NCBI GenBank assembly: GCA_040793985.1
Contig: JBFNJI010000003.1
Coordinates: 1 to 64,000, forward strand
Length of the DNA stretch: 64,000 nt
Source of the DNA: Thiodiazotropha sp040793985
GTDB lineage: Bacteria; Pseudomonadota; Gammaproteobacteria; Chromatiales; Chromatiaceae
Reading direction: 5' to 3'
The translations under genes were made by a program, and so were the position numbers. Of the stretch, positions 54,172 to 62,844 are shown in pieces. The notes under the pieces were generated by a model. It was given only the letters and a program-made list of their open reading frames with translations. It did not search any database and was not told the origin of the DNA. The number at the start of each line of letters is the position of its first letter. Position 1 is the stretch's first letter.

Positions 54172-54837
54172 ATGGAATTGGATGGTGAACTTTTTTCCAC
54201 GACCCAGCTGTGGTGGTTTCTAGGCATCTTTGTCGCGGTGCTTCTCTCTGCGCTACGCTTCGCGCCCTGGAGCAGGCTCGCCCGCAAGGGGCAACTGCAT
54301 GTTTTTTTAGGTGCCATCGTCGCCCTGATCGTGCTTTGGCATATACGCGGCCAGGTACAGCCAGGGGTCTCATTCCACCTGCTTGGGGTGACGGTTATAA
54401 CATTAATGTTCGGCTGGTCGATGGCGATCATAATCTCCAGCCTCGCGCTGTTCGCTGTCGGTCTCAATATAGGCTTTGGCTGGCAGGGGTATGTTGTCAG
54501 TTTCCTTACCGTGGTCTTGGTGCCGATAACCCTGTCGCAGATTGCACTGGTGCTGGTACGCAGTTGGCTGCCAAGGCAGTTCTTTGTGTATGTCCTGGGC
54601 AACGGTTTTTTCACCGCCTGGGTGGTCGGTTATATCAGCGGCTACCTGGCTATGTTGCTGCTGGTCCTCAGCGGCGCCTATACCCTGGCGGAGCTGCAGG
54701 TTACGGTAATGCCCTTCTTCCCGCTGATGTTTTTTCCCGAGGCCCTGGTCAATGGCTGGGCTATCACCCTGATGGTGGTTTTCTTTCCCGCCTGGGTCTA
54801 CTCCTTCAGTGATGAGCAATATATCCACGGAAAATAG
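54172..54837 (+). CDS. CbiM-like energy-coupling-factor membrane protein
   Basis: A 221-residue protein with about six hydrophobic segments (LWWFLGIFVAVLLSALRF, GVSFHLLGVTVITLMFGWSM, WVVGYISGYLAMLLLVLSGA). CbiM/ECF S-component-like proteins bind metal or vitamin; here no cbiN, cbiQ or ATPase gene is adjacent. It may be a stand-alone relative rather than part of a full ECF importer. Divergent from tas. Confidence 0.75.
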   Translation: MELDGELFSTTQLWWFLGIFVAVLLSALRFAPWSRLARKGQLHVFLGAIVALIVLWHIRGQVQPGVSFHLLGVTVITLMFGWSMAIIISSLALFAVGLNIGFGWQGYVVSFLTVVLVPITLSQIALVLVRSWLPRQFFVYVLGNGFFTAWVVGYISGYLAMLLLVLSGAYTLAELQVTVMPFFPLMFFPEALVNGWAITLMVVFFPAWVYSFSDEQYIHGK

Positions 54838-54917
54838 GGTGCCGTTGATGTATAGTGTCAGGCTATTCAGGGCAACGGGCCCTCGGTAGTTCAACTGTTA
54901 CGATTAGAGGTAGGCCT

Positions 54918-55739
54918 TTGGGTTGGTGGGGTAAACTGGTAGGCGGTGCCTTCGGCTTCATGTTGGGTGGACCCTTGGGAGCGGTATTGGGTGCCGCCCT
55001 TGGTCATCGTTTCGACAAGGGCCTGCAGGGCCTGCCGGATGACCGGGTCAGTTGGGGGCCGGGTGATCAGGAGCGGGTTCAGACCGCCTTTTTCACCGCG
55101 ACATTTTCCGTAATGGGACATCTGGCCAAGGCTGACGGCCGTGTCTCCCCCGATGAGATCAAGCTGGCCGAGGCCTTGATGGCGCAGATGTCGCTTTCGA
55201 GCGAGATGCGCAAGACCGCCATCCGCCTCTTCAACGAGGGCAAGGGGGATGACTTTCCCCTCGACGAGGTTGTTGAGCAGTTTCGCCTCGAGTGTCATCG
55301 AAGACAGACCCTGATCCAGATGTTTCTCGAGATCCAGATCCAGGCGGCCTATGCAGACGGTCGCCTGCACGAGGTGGAAGAGTCGCTGCTGCTGCATATC
55401 TGCTCGCTGCTCAACGTCTCCGAATTCACTTTCCGCAGGTTGGAACGCATGGTTCGCGCTCAGCAACACTACCAGGGTGCGGCCGGAGCCAGTGGTGGCT
55501 ATGCAGCGCCGCGGAGTCAGGGGCCGAGTCTGGAAGATGCCTATGCCATACTCAACGTCACCCAGGAGGCATCGGACAAGGAGGTTAAACGCGCCTATCG
55601 ACGGCTGATGAGTCAACACCATCCCGACAAGCTGGTCTCCAAGGGACTTCCTGAGGAGATGATGAAAATGGCGGCGCAAAAGACGGACGAAATCAAGAAG
55701 GCCTATGAGCGGGTGAAAGAGGCCAGAGGTATGGCATGA
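54918..55739 (+). CDS. djlA: co-chaperone DjlA
   Basis: I choose TTG at 54918 (LGWWGKLVGGAFGFMLGG), behind AGAGG, because DjlA starts with a short membrane helix; the open frame to 54855 adds 21 unsupported residues. The 273-residue product has an N-terminal membrane helix, a TerB-like domain (FSVMGHLAKADGRVSPDEIK, QIQAAYADGRLHEVEESLLL) and a C-terminal J-domain with HPD (SQHHPDKLV) that stimulates DnaK. Confidence 0.92.
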   Translation: MGWWGKLVGGAFGFMLGGPLGAVLGAALGHRFDKGLQGLPDDRVSWGPGDQERVQTAFFTATFSVMGHLAKADGRVSPDEIKLAEALMAQMSLSSEMRKTAIRLFNEGKGDDFPLDEVVEQFRLECHRRQTLIQMFLEIQIQAAYADGRLHEVEESLLLHICSLLNVSEFTFRRLERMVRAQQHYQGAAGASGGYAAPRSQGPSLEDAYAILNVTQEASDKEVKRAYRRLMSQHHPDKLVSKGLPEEMMKMAAQKTDEIKKAYERVKEARGMA

Positions 55740-55758
55740 TAGAGAGAGGTGGAGAGAA

Positions 55759-55989
55759 ATGACTGATTCAATAGACCCGATAATCCTCAATTTCATCTAT
55801 GTGATCTTCGGTGGGGCGCTGACCATCTTCTTTATGTGGTTTGGATGCAAGGTCTTCAGCCATATTGTGAATTTCAGTATTGCGGATGAGTTGCAGAAAG
55901 GGAATATCGCGGTGGGGATCATGATCATGGGGATCTTTATCGGAATCGGCACCGCTCTCGGATTGGTAATTGGGCTTGGCCTCAACTAA
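55759..55989 (+). CDS. DUF350 membrane protein
   Basis: A 76-residue protein with two hydrophobic segments (FIYVIFGGALTIFFMWFG, IAVGIMIMGIFIGIGTALG). DUF350 proteins are membrane proteins of unknown role, often near phage-shock or glutathionylspermidine-like genes; neither is here. It lies 19 bases after djlA. Confidence 0.85.
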   Translation: MTDSIDPIILNFIYVIFGGALTIFFMWFGCKVFSHIVNFSIADELQKGNIAVGIMIMGIFIGIGTALGLVIGLGLN

Positions 55990-56023
55990 CGCTCCTTACC
56001 TGTCCTGCAATGCCTGACCCAAG

Positions 56024-56584
56024 ATGTTGACGCCACGCTGGATCTTGTTGCTTGTTCTACTCCCAGGGTTGGCCTATGCGGGGGCGCTGAAGCTGGTAAA
56101 GGATGAGCATTGGACTCGGCAATACGATCGCCATTTCCGTAAATACACCAAGCACTATTTCGGCCCGCACATCGACTGGCACTGGTTCAAGGCACAGGGT
56201 ATCGCCGAATCGGGCCTGCAACCGAATGCGAAAAGCCCGGCAGGCGCAAAAGGCATTATGCAGATTCTCCCCGCCACCTACGATGAGATCCAGCAGGACA
56301 ATCCCCACTTTACCCGGATCGACGAACCGCGCTGGAATATCGCGGCGGGCATCTATTACGATCGCAAGCTCTATCGGAAGTGGAAAGGGGGGTTGCCCAC
56401 CGAACAGCGACTGGCCTTTGCCCTGGCCAGTTACAATGCGGGCTATACCAAGGTGCTGAGGGCCTACAAACGGGCCAGAGAGAAACATGGCGAGGTAAAA
56501 TCCTGGCGCCAGGTTGAGTATTTCGCTCCGGGCGAGACCCGGCACTATGTGAGACGTATTATGGCTTTGATGGAGGACGAGTAG
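56024..56584 (+). CDS. lytic transglycosylase (SLT domain)
   Basis: A 186-residue exported enzyme cleaving peptidoglycan glycan strands. Signal peptide about 1-19 (LLVLLPGLAYAGA). The SLT domain has the catalytic Glu in AQGIAESGLQPNAKSPAGAK and GIMQILPATYDEI, and LASYNAGYTKVLRAY near the end. It resembles the catalytic half of MltF without the substrate-binding half. Confidence 0.92.
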   Translation: MLTPRWILLLVLLPGLAYAGALKLVKDEHWTRQYDRHFRKYTKHYFGPHIDWHWFKAQGIAESGLQPNAKSPAGAKGIMQILPATYDEIQQDNPHFTRIDEPRWNIAAGIYYDRKLYRKWKGGLPTEQRLAFALASYNAGYTKVLRAYKRAREKHGEVKSWRQVEYFAPGETRHYVRRIMALMEDE

Positions 56585-57389
56585 TCTTCCATTGGCGGAC
56601 TGTCTGGCGCAACCAGGCGGCGACCCGGCTGTTCAACTCCTCCTGCATACCGCTGAAGAAATGGTCGGCTCCCGCCACCCTCTCCTGACGATAGCGAATC
56701 CGTCCGCTTCGTGCGGCAAGTGTCTGTCGAACCCGGGCGCTCTCCACCACCCCGGGAAGGTCCTGGCTGCCGTAGAGATCGAGGATCGGCACCTGTGTGG
56801 CCTCGAGGGCCTGGGTGACTGAATCCTCCTGGCCCTCGCTGCCTGAGGTGATGCCGATCGCCACCAACCCCAATATTCCCTCTCCCTGACTGATCATGAA
56901 ATCCATCGCCATAGCACCGCCCAGGCCGTGTCCTATGAGGACCGTCTCTTCGACCTGCTGGCCCTTCAGGAACTCGATAGCCGCCTGGATTCGCGGCCTG
57001 CTCAGGGAGAAGAGAGAGGCGCTGTTTGCAGGCGTTGCTGGATCGCCGAGGGGGAGCTGGAGCGACAGGGTCACCCAGCCCCTTGCGGCCAGCTGTCGCC
57101 GCAAAGGCTTGATTACCTCGTGCCAGTCGGCATGGGTGTTGCTATCGTGCAACAGAATGGCGCCACCGTGGCGAACGCTCGCGGAGGACTCCCGGTGGAT
57201 GGCAAGAAAGGGCCTCGAATCGGCTTCAAGCCAGATCGCATCGCCCTCGGACACCCTGGCCTCCAGTCCCTCCGAGATCCGCATTTCTCGGCTCAGATTG
57301 ACGGCGTATAGGGAATCCACCGTGGAGACCACCAGCAACAGGAGGAGACAACGGATCAGAGCCTGTCTCTTGCGTGTTCGCATCGGCAT
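56559..57389 (-). CDS. DUF3530 alpha/beta-hydrolase-like protein
   Basis: A 276-residue exported protein (signal peptide about 1-29). The fold is alpha/beta-hydrolase, but the elbow is GHGLGG, with Gly where Ser is expected, so the usual nucleophile is missing; this is characteristic of DUF3530. GADHFFSGMQEEL carries the distal His. Non-catalytic binding or an alternative nucleophile is possible. It converges with the transglycosylase gene, overlapping by 26 bases. Confidence 0.8.
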   Translation of the reverse strand: MPMRTRKRQALIRCLLLLLVVSTVDSLYAVNLSREMRISEGLEARVSEGDAIWLEADSRPFLAIHRESSASVRHGGAILLHDSNTHADWHEVIKPLRRQLAARGWVTLSLQLPLGDPATPANSASLFSLSRPRIQAAIEFLKGQQVEETVLIGHGLGGAMAMDFMISQGEGILGLVAIGITSGSEGQEDSVTQALEATQVPILDLYGSQDLPGVVESARVRQTLAARSGRIRYRQERVAGADHFFSGMQEELNSRVAAWLRQTVRQWKTTRPPSKP

Positions 57390-57612
57390 GTCTCTTAGCC
57401 CCTCTCTTGTACCGGTTGATAACGATAGGTCTTAGTGTAGTCCCTTGGCGGGCAGGGCCGCTATCCGGTCAGCGCTAAAAAAAGCCCTGAAAAGGGGATA
57501 GCTGAAAATAGCGTCACTTTGGGGTAAAGTGGCCTCCCTTTTTTAGCTAACTGTGGCGAGAGACTGGATTTGCACCAGGCCACAGCCTGTAGAACTGTAG
57601 GAGATGAGAATA

Positions 57613-58305
57613 ATGGCCCGTCAATCCGACAAGATCGCACCGTCAATATTGTCTGCGGACTTCGCCAAGCTGGGTGAAGAGGTGGACAACGTCCTTGCCT
57701 CAGGTGCGGAGATCGTACACTTTGACGTCATGGACAACCACTATGTGCCGAATCTGACCATAGGACCACTGGTTTGCGAGGCGCTGCGCAAGCACGGGGT
57801 TACTGCCGAAATCGATGTCCACATGATGGTCAAGCCGGTGGATCGCATCATTCCCGATTTCGCCAAGGCCGGGGCCACCTATATCACCTTTCACCCGGAG
57901 GCCTCTGAACATATCGATCGCAGTCTGCAATTGATCCGTAGCGAAGGGTGTAAATCGGGCCTGGTGTTCAATCCGGCCACCCCCCTGTCCCATCTCGACT
58001 ATGTCCTGGATAAGGTCGATATGATTCTGTTGATGTCGGTCAACCCGGGTTTCGGCGGCCAGAGCTTCATTCCCGCCACCATGGACAAACTGCGTCAGTG
58101 CCGCAAGCTGATCGACGATTCCGGATTGGACATCCGTCTTGAGATCGACGGTGGGGTCAAGGTCGACAATATTGCCGAGATCAAGGCCGCCGGTGCCGAC
58201 ACCTTCGTCGCGGGGTCGGGAATTTTCGGTTTTCCCGAGGCGGGTGATGCCAACCGCTACGATACCATCGTCGGCAAAATGAAGGCGGAACTGGCCAAGG
58301 TTTGA
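57613..58305 (+). CDS. rpe: ribulose-phosphate 3-epimerase
   Basis: The ATG at 57613 (MARQSDKIAPSILSADFAKL) is nine bases after GGAG; the ATG at 57604 is too close to it. The 230-residue TIM-barrel enzyme links ribulose-5-phosphate and xylulose-5-phosphate in the pentose phosphate and Calvin cycles. HFDVMDNHYVPNLTIG, DVHMMVKPVDRI, NPGFGGQSFIP and EIDGGVK are all present. gph follows across repeat element 4. Confidence 0.97.
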   Translation: MARQSDKIAPSILSADFAKLGEEVDNVLASGAEIVHFDVMDNHYVPNLTIGPLVCEALRKHGVTAEIDVHMMVKPVDRIIPDFAKAGATYITFHPEASEHIDRSLQLIRSEGCKSGLVFNPATPLSHLDYVLDKVDMILLMSVNPGFGGQSFIPATMDKLRQCRKLIDDSGLDIRLEIDGGVKVDNIAEIKAAGADTFVAGSGIFGFPEAGDANRYDTIVGKMKAELAKV

Positions 58306-58318
58306 ATAGGTTTAAAGA

Positions 58319-58428
58319 GTCCGCGAATGAACGCTAAAAAACGCAAATTAGAGAATGAATGATCGCTTGTTTTGGGTGCGGCGTGCCGCACCCTACATGT
58401 AAATAATATTTGCGTTAATTTGCGGACT
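58319..58428. repeat. TIR-flanked intergenic element 4 (short palindrome type)
   Basis: Left arm GTCCGCGAATGAACGCTAAA (from 58319), right arm ATTTGCGTTAATTTGCGGAC (to about 58427). In between is one palindrome, GGGTGCGGC-GT-GCCGCACCC (58374-58393), the same motif as element 1. It sits between rpe and gph, both on the plus strand, so it will be transcribed if they share a transcript. Confidence 0.78.
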
Positions 58429-58458
58429 TTGATTTTAAAGTGATCTGAGTCTGTAGTC

Positions 58459-59136
58459 ATGATTAAAAAACCCGAAATGATCCTCATCGATGTGGACGGC
58501 ACCCTGGTCGACAGTGTGCCCGATCTCGCCTACTGCGTGGATGAGATGATGAATGCCCTGGGCCGCCAGCCTTACGGCGAAGCAAAGGTGCGTGACTGGG
58601 TCGGTAACGGGGTGGAGCGCCTGGTGCGTCGTGCCCTGATCGGTCGACTGGAGGGTGAGCCGGAAGAGGCCGATTTCGCCCATGCCTATCCTATCTTTCT
58701 CGAGCTCTATGCGGAGAATACCAGCAAGCGATCCCTGCTCTATCCCGGTATCCGCGAGGGCCTGGATTACCTCAAGGGGCGTGGTTACCGCCTCGGCTGC
58801 GTTACCAACAAGGCCTCCCAGTTCACCCTGCCGTTGTTGCGGGACCTGGGTGTCCATGACGATTTCGAGATCATTGTCGCCGGTGACGCCCTGCCGAAAA
58901 AGAAGCCCGATCCGATGCCGCTGCTGCATGCGGCGGAACAGCTGTCGGTGACGCCAGCCGCTTCGTTGATGGTGGGTGATTCCCAGAGCGACGTGAAGGC
59001 GGCCCGCGCCGCCGGATTTCAGATTGTCTGCATGAGTTACGGTTACAATCATGGAGAGGACATCCGGCTCTACAGCCCGGATGCGGTACTCGACTCGTTG
59101 ATAGAAATCAGCACCCTGCTTGAAAATGCAGCTTGA
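58459..59136 (+). CDS. gph: phosphoglycolate phosphatase
   Basis: A 225-residue HAD phosphatase that removes phosphoglycolate formed by Rubisco oxygenation or DNA repair. The nucleophile is in LIDVDGTLVDSVPDLA, with GCVTNKASQF and KKKPDPMPLL, then MVGDSQSDVKAA. It follows rpe and precedes trpE, an order common in gammaproteobacteria. Confidence 0.95.
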   Translation: MIKKPEMILIDVDGTLVDSVPDLAYCVDEMMNALGRQPYGEAKVRDWVGNGVERLVRRALIGRLEGEPEEADFAHAYPIFLELYAENTSKRSLLYPGIREGLDYLKGRGYRLGCVTNKASQFTLPLLRDLGVHDDFEIIVAGDALPKKKPDPMPLLHAAEQLSVTPAASLMVGDSQSDVKAARAAGFQIVCMSYGYNHGEDIRLYSPDAVLDSLIEISTLLENAA

Positions 59137-59193
59137 GCCCAATCCAAGTTTTGATTATGGTTAGCACCAAATATTGACTGTAAACAATACGCA

Positions 59194-59250
59194 ATGAGCC
59201 TGCTTTCACACAACTCGACCCTGATGTACGGCGCACGATGGCGTTGGTGA
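59194..59250 (+). CDS. trpL: possible trp leader peptide, 18 aa
   Basis: The frame MSLLSHNSTLMYGARWRW, ending directly in TGA, has two tryptophan codons in the last three sense codons. It lies 54 bases before trpE. Downstream, GTTGGT (overlapping the second Trp codon) can pair with ACCAAC at about 59257-59262, and an alternative CAAC...GTTG pair overlaps it; TCTGGTCTTTTG follows. This fits ribosome-mediated attenuation by tryptophan, but no strong ribosome site precedes the ATG and the terminator hairpin is weak. Confidence 0.45.
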   Translation: MSLLSHNSTLMYGARWRW

Positions 59251-59304
59251 TTATCGAACCAACCCATTGAATCCCGTTGTCTGGTCTTTTGTGTGGAGAG
59301 GAAA

Positions 59305-60801
59305 ATGACCCCCCAACAATTCGCTGCCCTGGCGCAACAGGGCTACAACCGCATCCCGGTCGTCTGTGAGGTACTTGCGGATCTCGATACCCCACTCAGT
59401 GTCTATATGAAGCTGGCCCATGGGCCCTTCTCCTATCTCTTCGAGTCGGTGCATGGCGGGGAGAAGTGGGGGCGCTACTCCATTATCGGTCTGCCCTGCC
59501 GCACCCATGTCAGGGTAGATGGCCTGCAGGTCGAGGTGGTGACCGACGGTGCAGTGACGGAAACCCACAGGGTAGAGGATCCGCTTCAGTGGATCGAGTC
59601 CTTTCAGCAGCGCTTCAAGGCTGCCGATGTGGAGGGACTTCCCCGCTTCAACGGTGGCCTGGTGGGCTATTTCGGTTACGACATCATCCGCTATATCGAA
59701 CCAAAACTGGCCGATTGCCCCAATCCCGATCAGCTCGGGACACCGGATATTCTGCTGATGGTCTCCGATGAGGTGGTGGTCTTCGACAACCTTTCGGGAA
59801 GGATGTATCTGATCGTCCATGTGGATCCCACCCAGGGTGCAACCCTGGCTTCGGCGGAGTCGCGTATCCGCGAGCTGATCCAGGCCATGGCGCAGCCCAT
59901 ACCGAGGGATAGCTGCGCCCCGGAAAGAACCATCAATGAGTCCGATTTCGTCTCCGGCTTTACCGAACAGGGCTACAAACAGGCGGTGGAGCGGATCAAG
60001 GAGTATATCCTCGAGGGCGACTGCATGCAGGTGGTGGTCTCGCAACGCCTTTCCATCCCCTTCCAGGCACCGCCACTCGATCTCTATCGCGCATTACGCG
60101 GGCTCAATCCCTCCCCCTACATGTATTTTCTCGATCTCGAGGGTTTCCATATTGTCGGCTCGTCACCGGAGATACTGACCCGGCTGGAGGATGGGGAGGT
60201 GACGGTCCGGCCCATCGCGGGTACCCGCCGGCGGGGCCATACCGAAGAGGAGGACCGGGAACTGGAGGCGGAACTGCTGGGCGATCCCAAGGAGCTCGCC
60301 GAACATCTGATGCTGATCGACCTGGGGCGCAACGACACCGGCCGGGTGGCGAAGATCGGCAGTGTGCAGCTGACCGACAAGATGATCGTCGAGCGTTACT
60401 CCCATGTCATGCATATCGTCTCCAACGTCACGGGTGAACTGCGCGACGGCATGAGCGCCATCGATGTGCTGCGGGCCACCTTCCCCGCAGGCACGGTGAG
60501 CGGGGCGCCGAAGATCCGCGCCATGGAGATCATCGACGAACTGGAGCCGGTGAAGCGGGGGGTCTACTCCGGCGCGGTGGGCTATCTCTCCTGGAATGGC
60601 AACATGGACACCGCCATCGCCATCCGGACCGCGGTGATCAAGGAGAAGACGCTGCACATTCAGGCAGGGGCCGGTGTGGTTGCCGACTCCATACCCGAAC
60701 TGGAGTGGAAGGAGACCATGAACAAGGGGCGGGCGGTATTTCACGCCGTGGCCATGGCGGAGGCCGGCCTCGACCGGCACGCCTGTGACGAGGAGGCATA
60801 A
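59305..60801 (+). CDS. trpE: anthranilate synthase component I
   Basis: The ATG at 59305 (MTPQQFAALAQQGYNRIPV) is six bases after GGAG; GTG at 59293 is in frame but lies within it. The 498-residue chorismate-converting subunit has the N-terminal feedback region, then GSSPEILTRLEDGEVTVRPI, RPIAGTRRRG, EHLMLIDLGRNDTGRVA, and FPAGTVSGAPKIRAMEI with RAVFHAVAMAEAGLD at the end. trpG follows after two bases. Confidence 0.97.
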   Translation: MTPQQFAALAQQGYNRIPVVCEVLADLDTPLSVYMKLAHGPFSYLFESVHGGEKWGRYSIIGLPCRTHVRVDGLQVEVVTDGAVTETHRVEDPLQWIESFQQRFKAADVEGLPRFNGGLVGYFGYDIIRYIEPKLADCPNPDQLGTPDILLMVSDEVVVFDNLSGRMYLIVHVDPTQGATLASAESRIRELIQAMAQPIPRDSCAPERTINESDFVSGFTEQGYKQAVERIKEYILEGDCMQVVVSQRLSIPFQAPPLDLYRALRGLNPSPYMYFLDLEGFHIVGSSPEILTRLEDGEVTVRPIAGTRRRGHTEEEDRELEAELLGDPKELAEHLMLIDLGRNDTGRVAKIGSVQLTDKMIVERYSHVMHIVSNVTGELRDGMSAIDVLRATFPAGTVSGAPKIRAMEIIDELEPVKRGVYSGAVGYLSWNGNMDTAIAIRTAVIKEKTLHIQAGAGVVADSIPELEWKETMNKGRAVFHAVAMAEAGLDRHACDEEA

Positions 60802-60803
60802 TC

Positions 60804-61382
60804 ATGTTGTTGATGATCGACAACTATGACTCCTTCACCTATAACCTGGTGCAGTATCTCGGTGAACTCGGCGTCGAGGTCAAGGTGGTGCGCAACGACG
60901 AGATCTCGGTGGGGGATATAGACGCCATCGCCCCCGACCATATCGTCATCTCCCCGGGACCCTGCACACCCAACGAGGCGGGGATCTCGGTGGAGACCAT
61001 CCGCAAATACGCTGGTCGGATACCGATCCTCGGTGTCTGCCTGGGACACCAATCCATCGGTCAGGCCTTCGGCGGCAAGATCGTCCATGCCCGGGAGGTG
61101 ATGCACGGCAAGACCTCTCCCATCCTCCATGCCGGGACAGGCGTGTTCAACGCCCTGGAGAATCCATTCGAGGCGACCCGCTACCACTCATTGGTGATCG
61201 AGAAGGAGAGCCTTCCCGACTGTCTGGAGATCACCGCATGGACCGAGACCGATGGGGGTATGGATGAGATCATGGGGGTAAGGCACGAGACACTTGCGAT
61301 CCAGGGGGTGCAGTTTCATCCCGAATCCATACTGACCCGGCACGGGCACGATCTGTTGCGTAATTTCGTCGAGGGGCGGTAG
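60804..61382 (+). CDS. trpG: anthranilate synthase component II (glutaminase)
   Basis: A 192-residue class I amidotransferase supplying ammonia to TrpE. The active-site Cys is in GVCLGHQSIGQAFGG and the His-Glu pair in QFHPESILT. Starts MLLMIDNYDSFTYNLVQYLG. In organisms with a single trpG it may also serve PabB for folate. Element 5 follows before trpD. Confidence 0.97.
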   Translation: MLLMIDNYDSFTYNLVQYLGELGVEVKVVRNDEISVGDIDAIAPDHIVISPGPCTPNEAGISVETIRKYAGRIPILGVCLGHQSIGQAFGGKIVHAREVMHGKTSPILHAGTGVFNALENPFEATRYHSLVIEKESLPDCLEITAWTETDGGMDEIMGVRHETLAIQGVQFHPESILTRHGHDLLRNFVEGR

Positions 61383-61395
61383 CTGATTATTTTCA

Positions 61396-61779
61396 GTCCG
61401 CGAATGGACGCCAATAAACGCAAATTATACTTCTCATTTGTATCTTACAGAGCTGTACCTTACGAAATGGCAGTGAAGCATCCGGCGGTTGACCTGACAA
61501 ACCGAGAAATGGGTCTTCTCACGACAGCGTGGGAATGAGAACCTGCGAGTCGGTAGTGGATTCACTAGACATGGTAGCTCCATCTACCACCAGCGTCCGG
61601 TGCCCTTCTTTCTCCCCCGCCCCGACAGCATGTCCATATGCTGGCGGGGCTGCCGCGGCGTACATGCCGCTGCTGCGAAAGAAGGGCACCGGACGCTTCA
61701 CTGCCATTTCGGATGGTGTGCTTTGTAGTGATCTTTCAGCATGGAATGATTGGCATTTATTTGCGTTCATTCGCGGACT
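61396..61779. repeat. TIR-flanked intergenic element 5, 384 bp, structured-core type
   Basis: Left arm AGTCCGCGAATGGACGCCAA (from 61396) and right arm TTTGCGTTCATTCGCGGACT (to about 61779). Nested inside are a 16-base pair, GAAATGGCAGTGAAGC (61464) with GCTTCACTGCCATTTC, and a perfect 20-base pair, 61593-61612 with 61677-61696 (GCGTCCGGTGCCC...). The centre matches the core of element 3 in the opposite orientation. It lies between trpG and trpD. Confidence 0.88.
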
Positions 61780-61819
61780 GAAATAGATTCATCTCTGACC
61801 GAATATAAGGAGAACACCC

Positions 61820-62842
61820 GTGGAGATGCAGCAAGCGATAAAAAAAGTGCTGGCCCGCCAGGATCTCACTGCCGATGAGATGACGGCGGTGATGCGCAAC
61901 ATCATGACAGGAAATGCCACCCCGGCGCAGATCGGTGGATTCCTTGTCGGTCTGCGCATGAAAGAGGAGACGGTGAGCGAGATCGCCGCCGCGGCCTCGG
62001 TGATGCGCGAGCTGGCCTCCGGCGTCTCCATCGGCGATCTCTCGAATACCGTCGATATCGTCGGCACGGGGGGCGACGCCTCCGGCACCTTCAACGTCTC
62101 CACCGCCTGTATGTTCGTCGCCGCCGCGGCCGGCTGTCATGTGGCGAAGCACGGTAACCGCTCGGTCTCTTCCAAGTCGGGCAGCGCCGATGCCCTTGAG
62201 GCCGCGGGTGTCAGGCTCGATCTGTCGCCGCAACAGGTGGAGCAGTGTGTGCGTGAAGTCGGGGTCGGTTTCATGTTCGCTCCCGGTCACCACAGTGCGA
62301 TGAAACACGCAATCGGTCCGCGCAAGGAGATGGGTGTGCGCACCATATTCAACGTCCTCGGACCACTGACCAATCCAGCGGGGGTGCCGAATCAGCTGCT
62401 TGGCGTCTTCGACAGCGAACTGCTGGAACCCCTGGCGGAGGTGCTGCAACGTCTCGGCAGCCATCATGTGATGGTGGTGCACTCCCGCGACGGTCTGGAT
62501 GAGATCAGCATAGGCGACGTTACCGATGTGGCGGAACTGAAGAACGGCCAGATCAGGCGTTTCACCCTGCAACCGGAACAGTTCGGCTTGCAGCGCAGTT
62601 CCCTGGATGAGATCCGGGTGGACGATGCCACCGCGAGTCTGGCAGTGATCCGCGGGGTTCTCGAAGACAATCCCGGACCCGCCCGCGACATCGTGGTCTT
62701 CAATGCCGGTGCCGCGATCTATACTGCCGGTCTGGCGGAGAGCCTGGAGCAGGGTGTGGAGAAGGCCGATCATGCCATTGCCAGCGGCGAGGCGCGCAAC
62801 CGCCTGGATCGCCTGGTTGTATTGACCCAGAGCTTCGACTGA
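61820..62842 (+). CDS. trpD: anthranilate phosphoribosyltransferase
   Basis: The GTG at 61820 (VEMQQAIKKVLARQDLTADE) is seven bases after AAGGAG. The 340-residue enzyme transfers the ribose phosphate from PRPP to anthranilate. It has GTGGDASGTFNVSTACMFVA, KHGNRSVSSKSGSADALEA and GVRTIFNVLGPLTNPA. trpC follows after two bases. Confidence 0.97.
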   Translation: MEMQQAIKKVLARQDLTADEMTAVMRNIMTGNATPAQIGGFLVGLRMKEETVSEIAAAASVMRELASGVSIGDLSNTVDIVGTGGDASGTFNVSTACMFVAAAAGCHVAKHGNRSVSSKSGSADALEAAGVRLDLSPQQVEQCVREVGVGFMFAPGHHSAMKHAIGPRKEMGVRTIFNVLGPLTNPAGVPNQLLGVFDSELLEPLAEVLQRLGSHHVMVVHSRDGLDEISIGDVTDVAELKNGQIRRFTLQPEQFGLQRSSLDEIRVDDATASLAVIRGVLEDNPGPARDIVVFNAGAAIYTAGLAESLEQGVEKADHAIASGEARNRLDRLVVLTQSFD

Positions 62843-62844
62843 TC

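Noticed and set aside
57500..57550. hairpin CACTTTGGGGTAAAGTG before rpe as a terminator
   Set aside because: The T run is about seven bases away from the stem and lies in the direction of rpe, where termination would make little sense.
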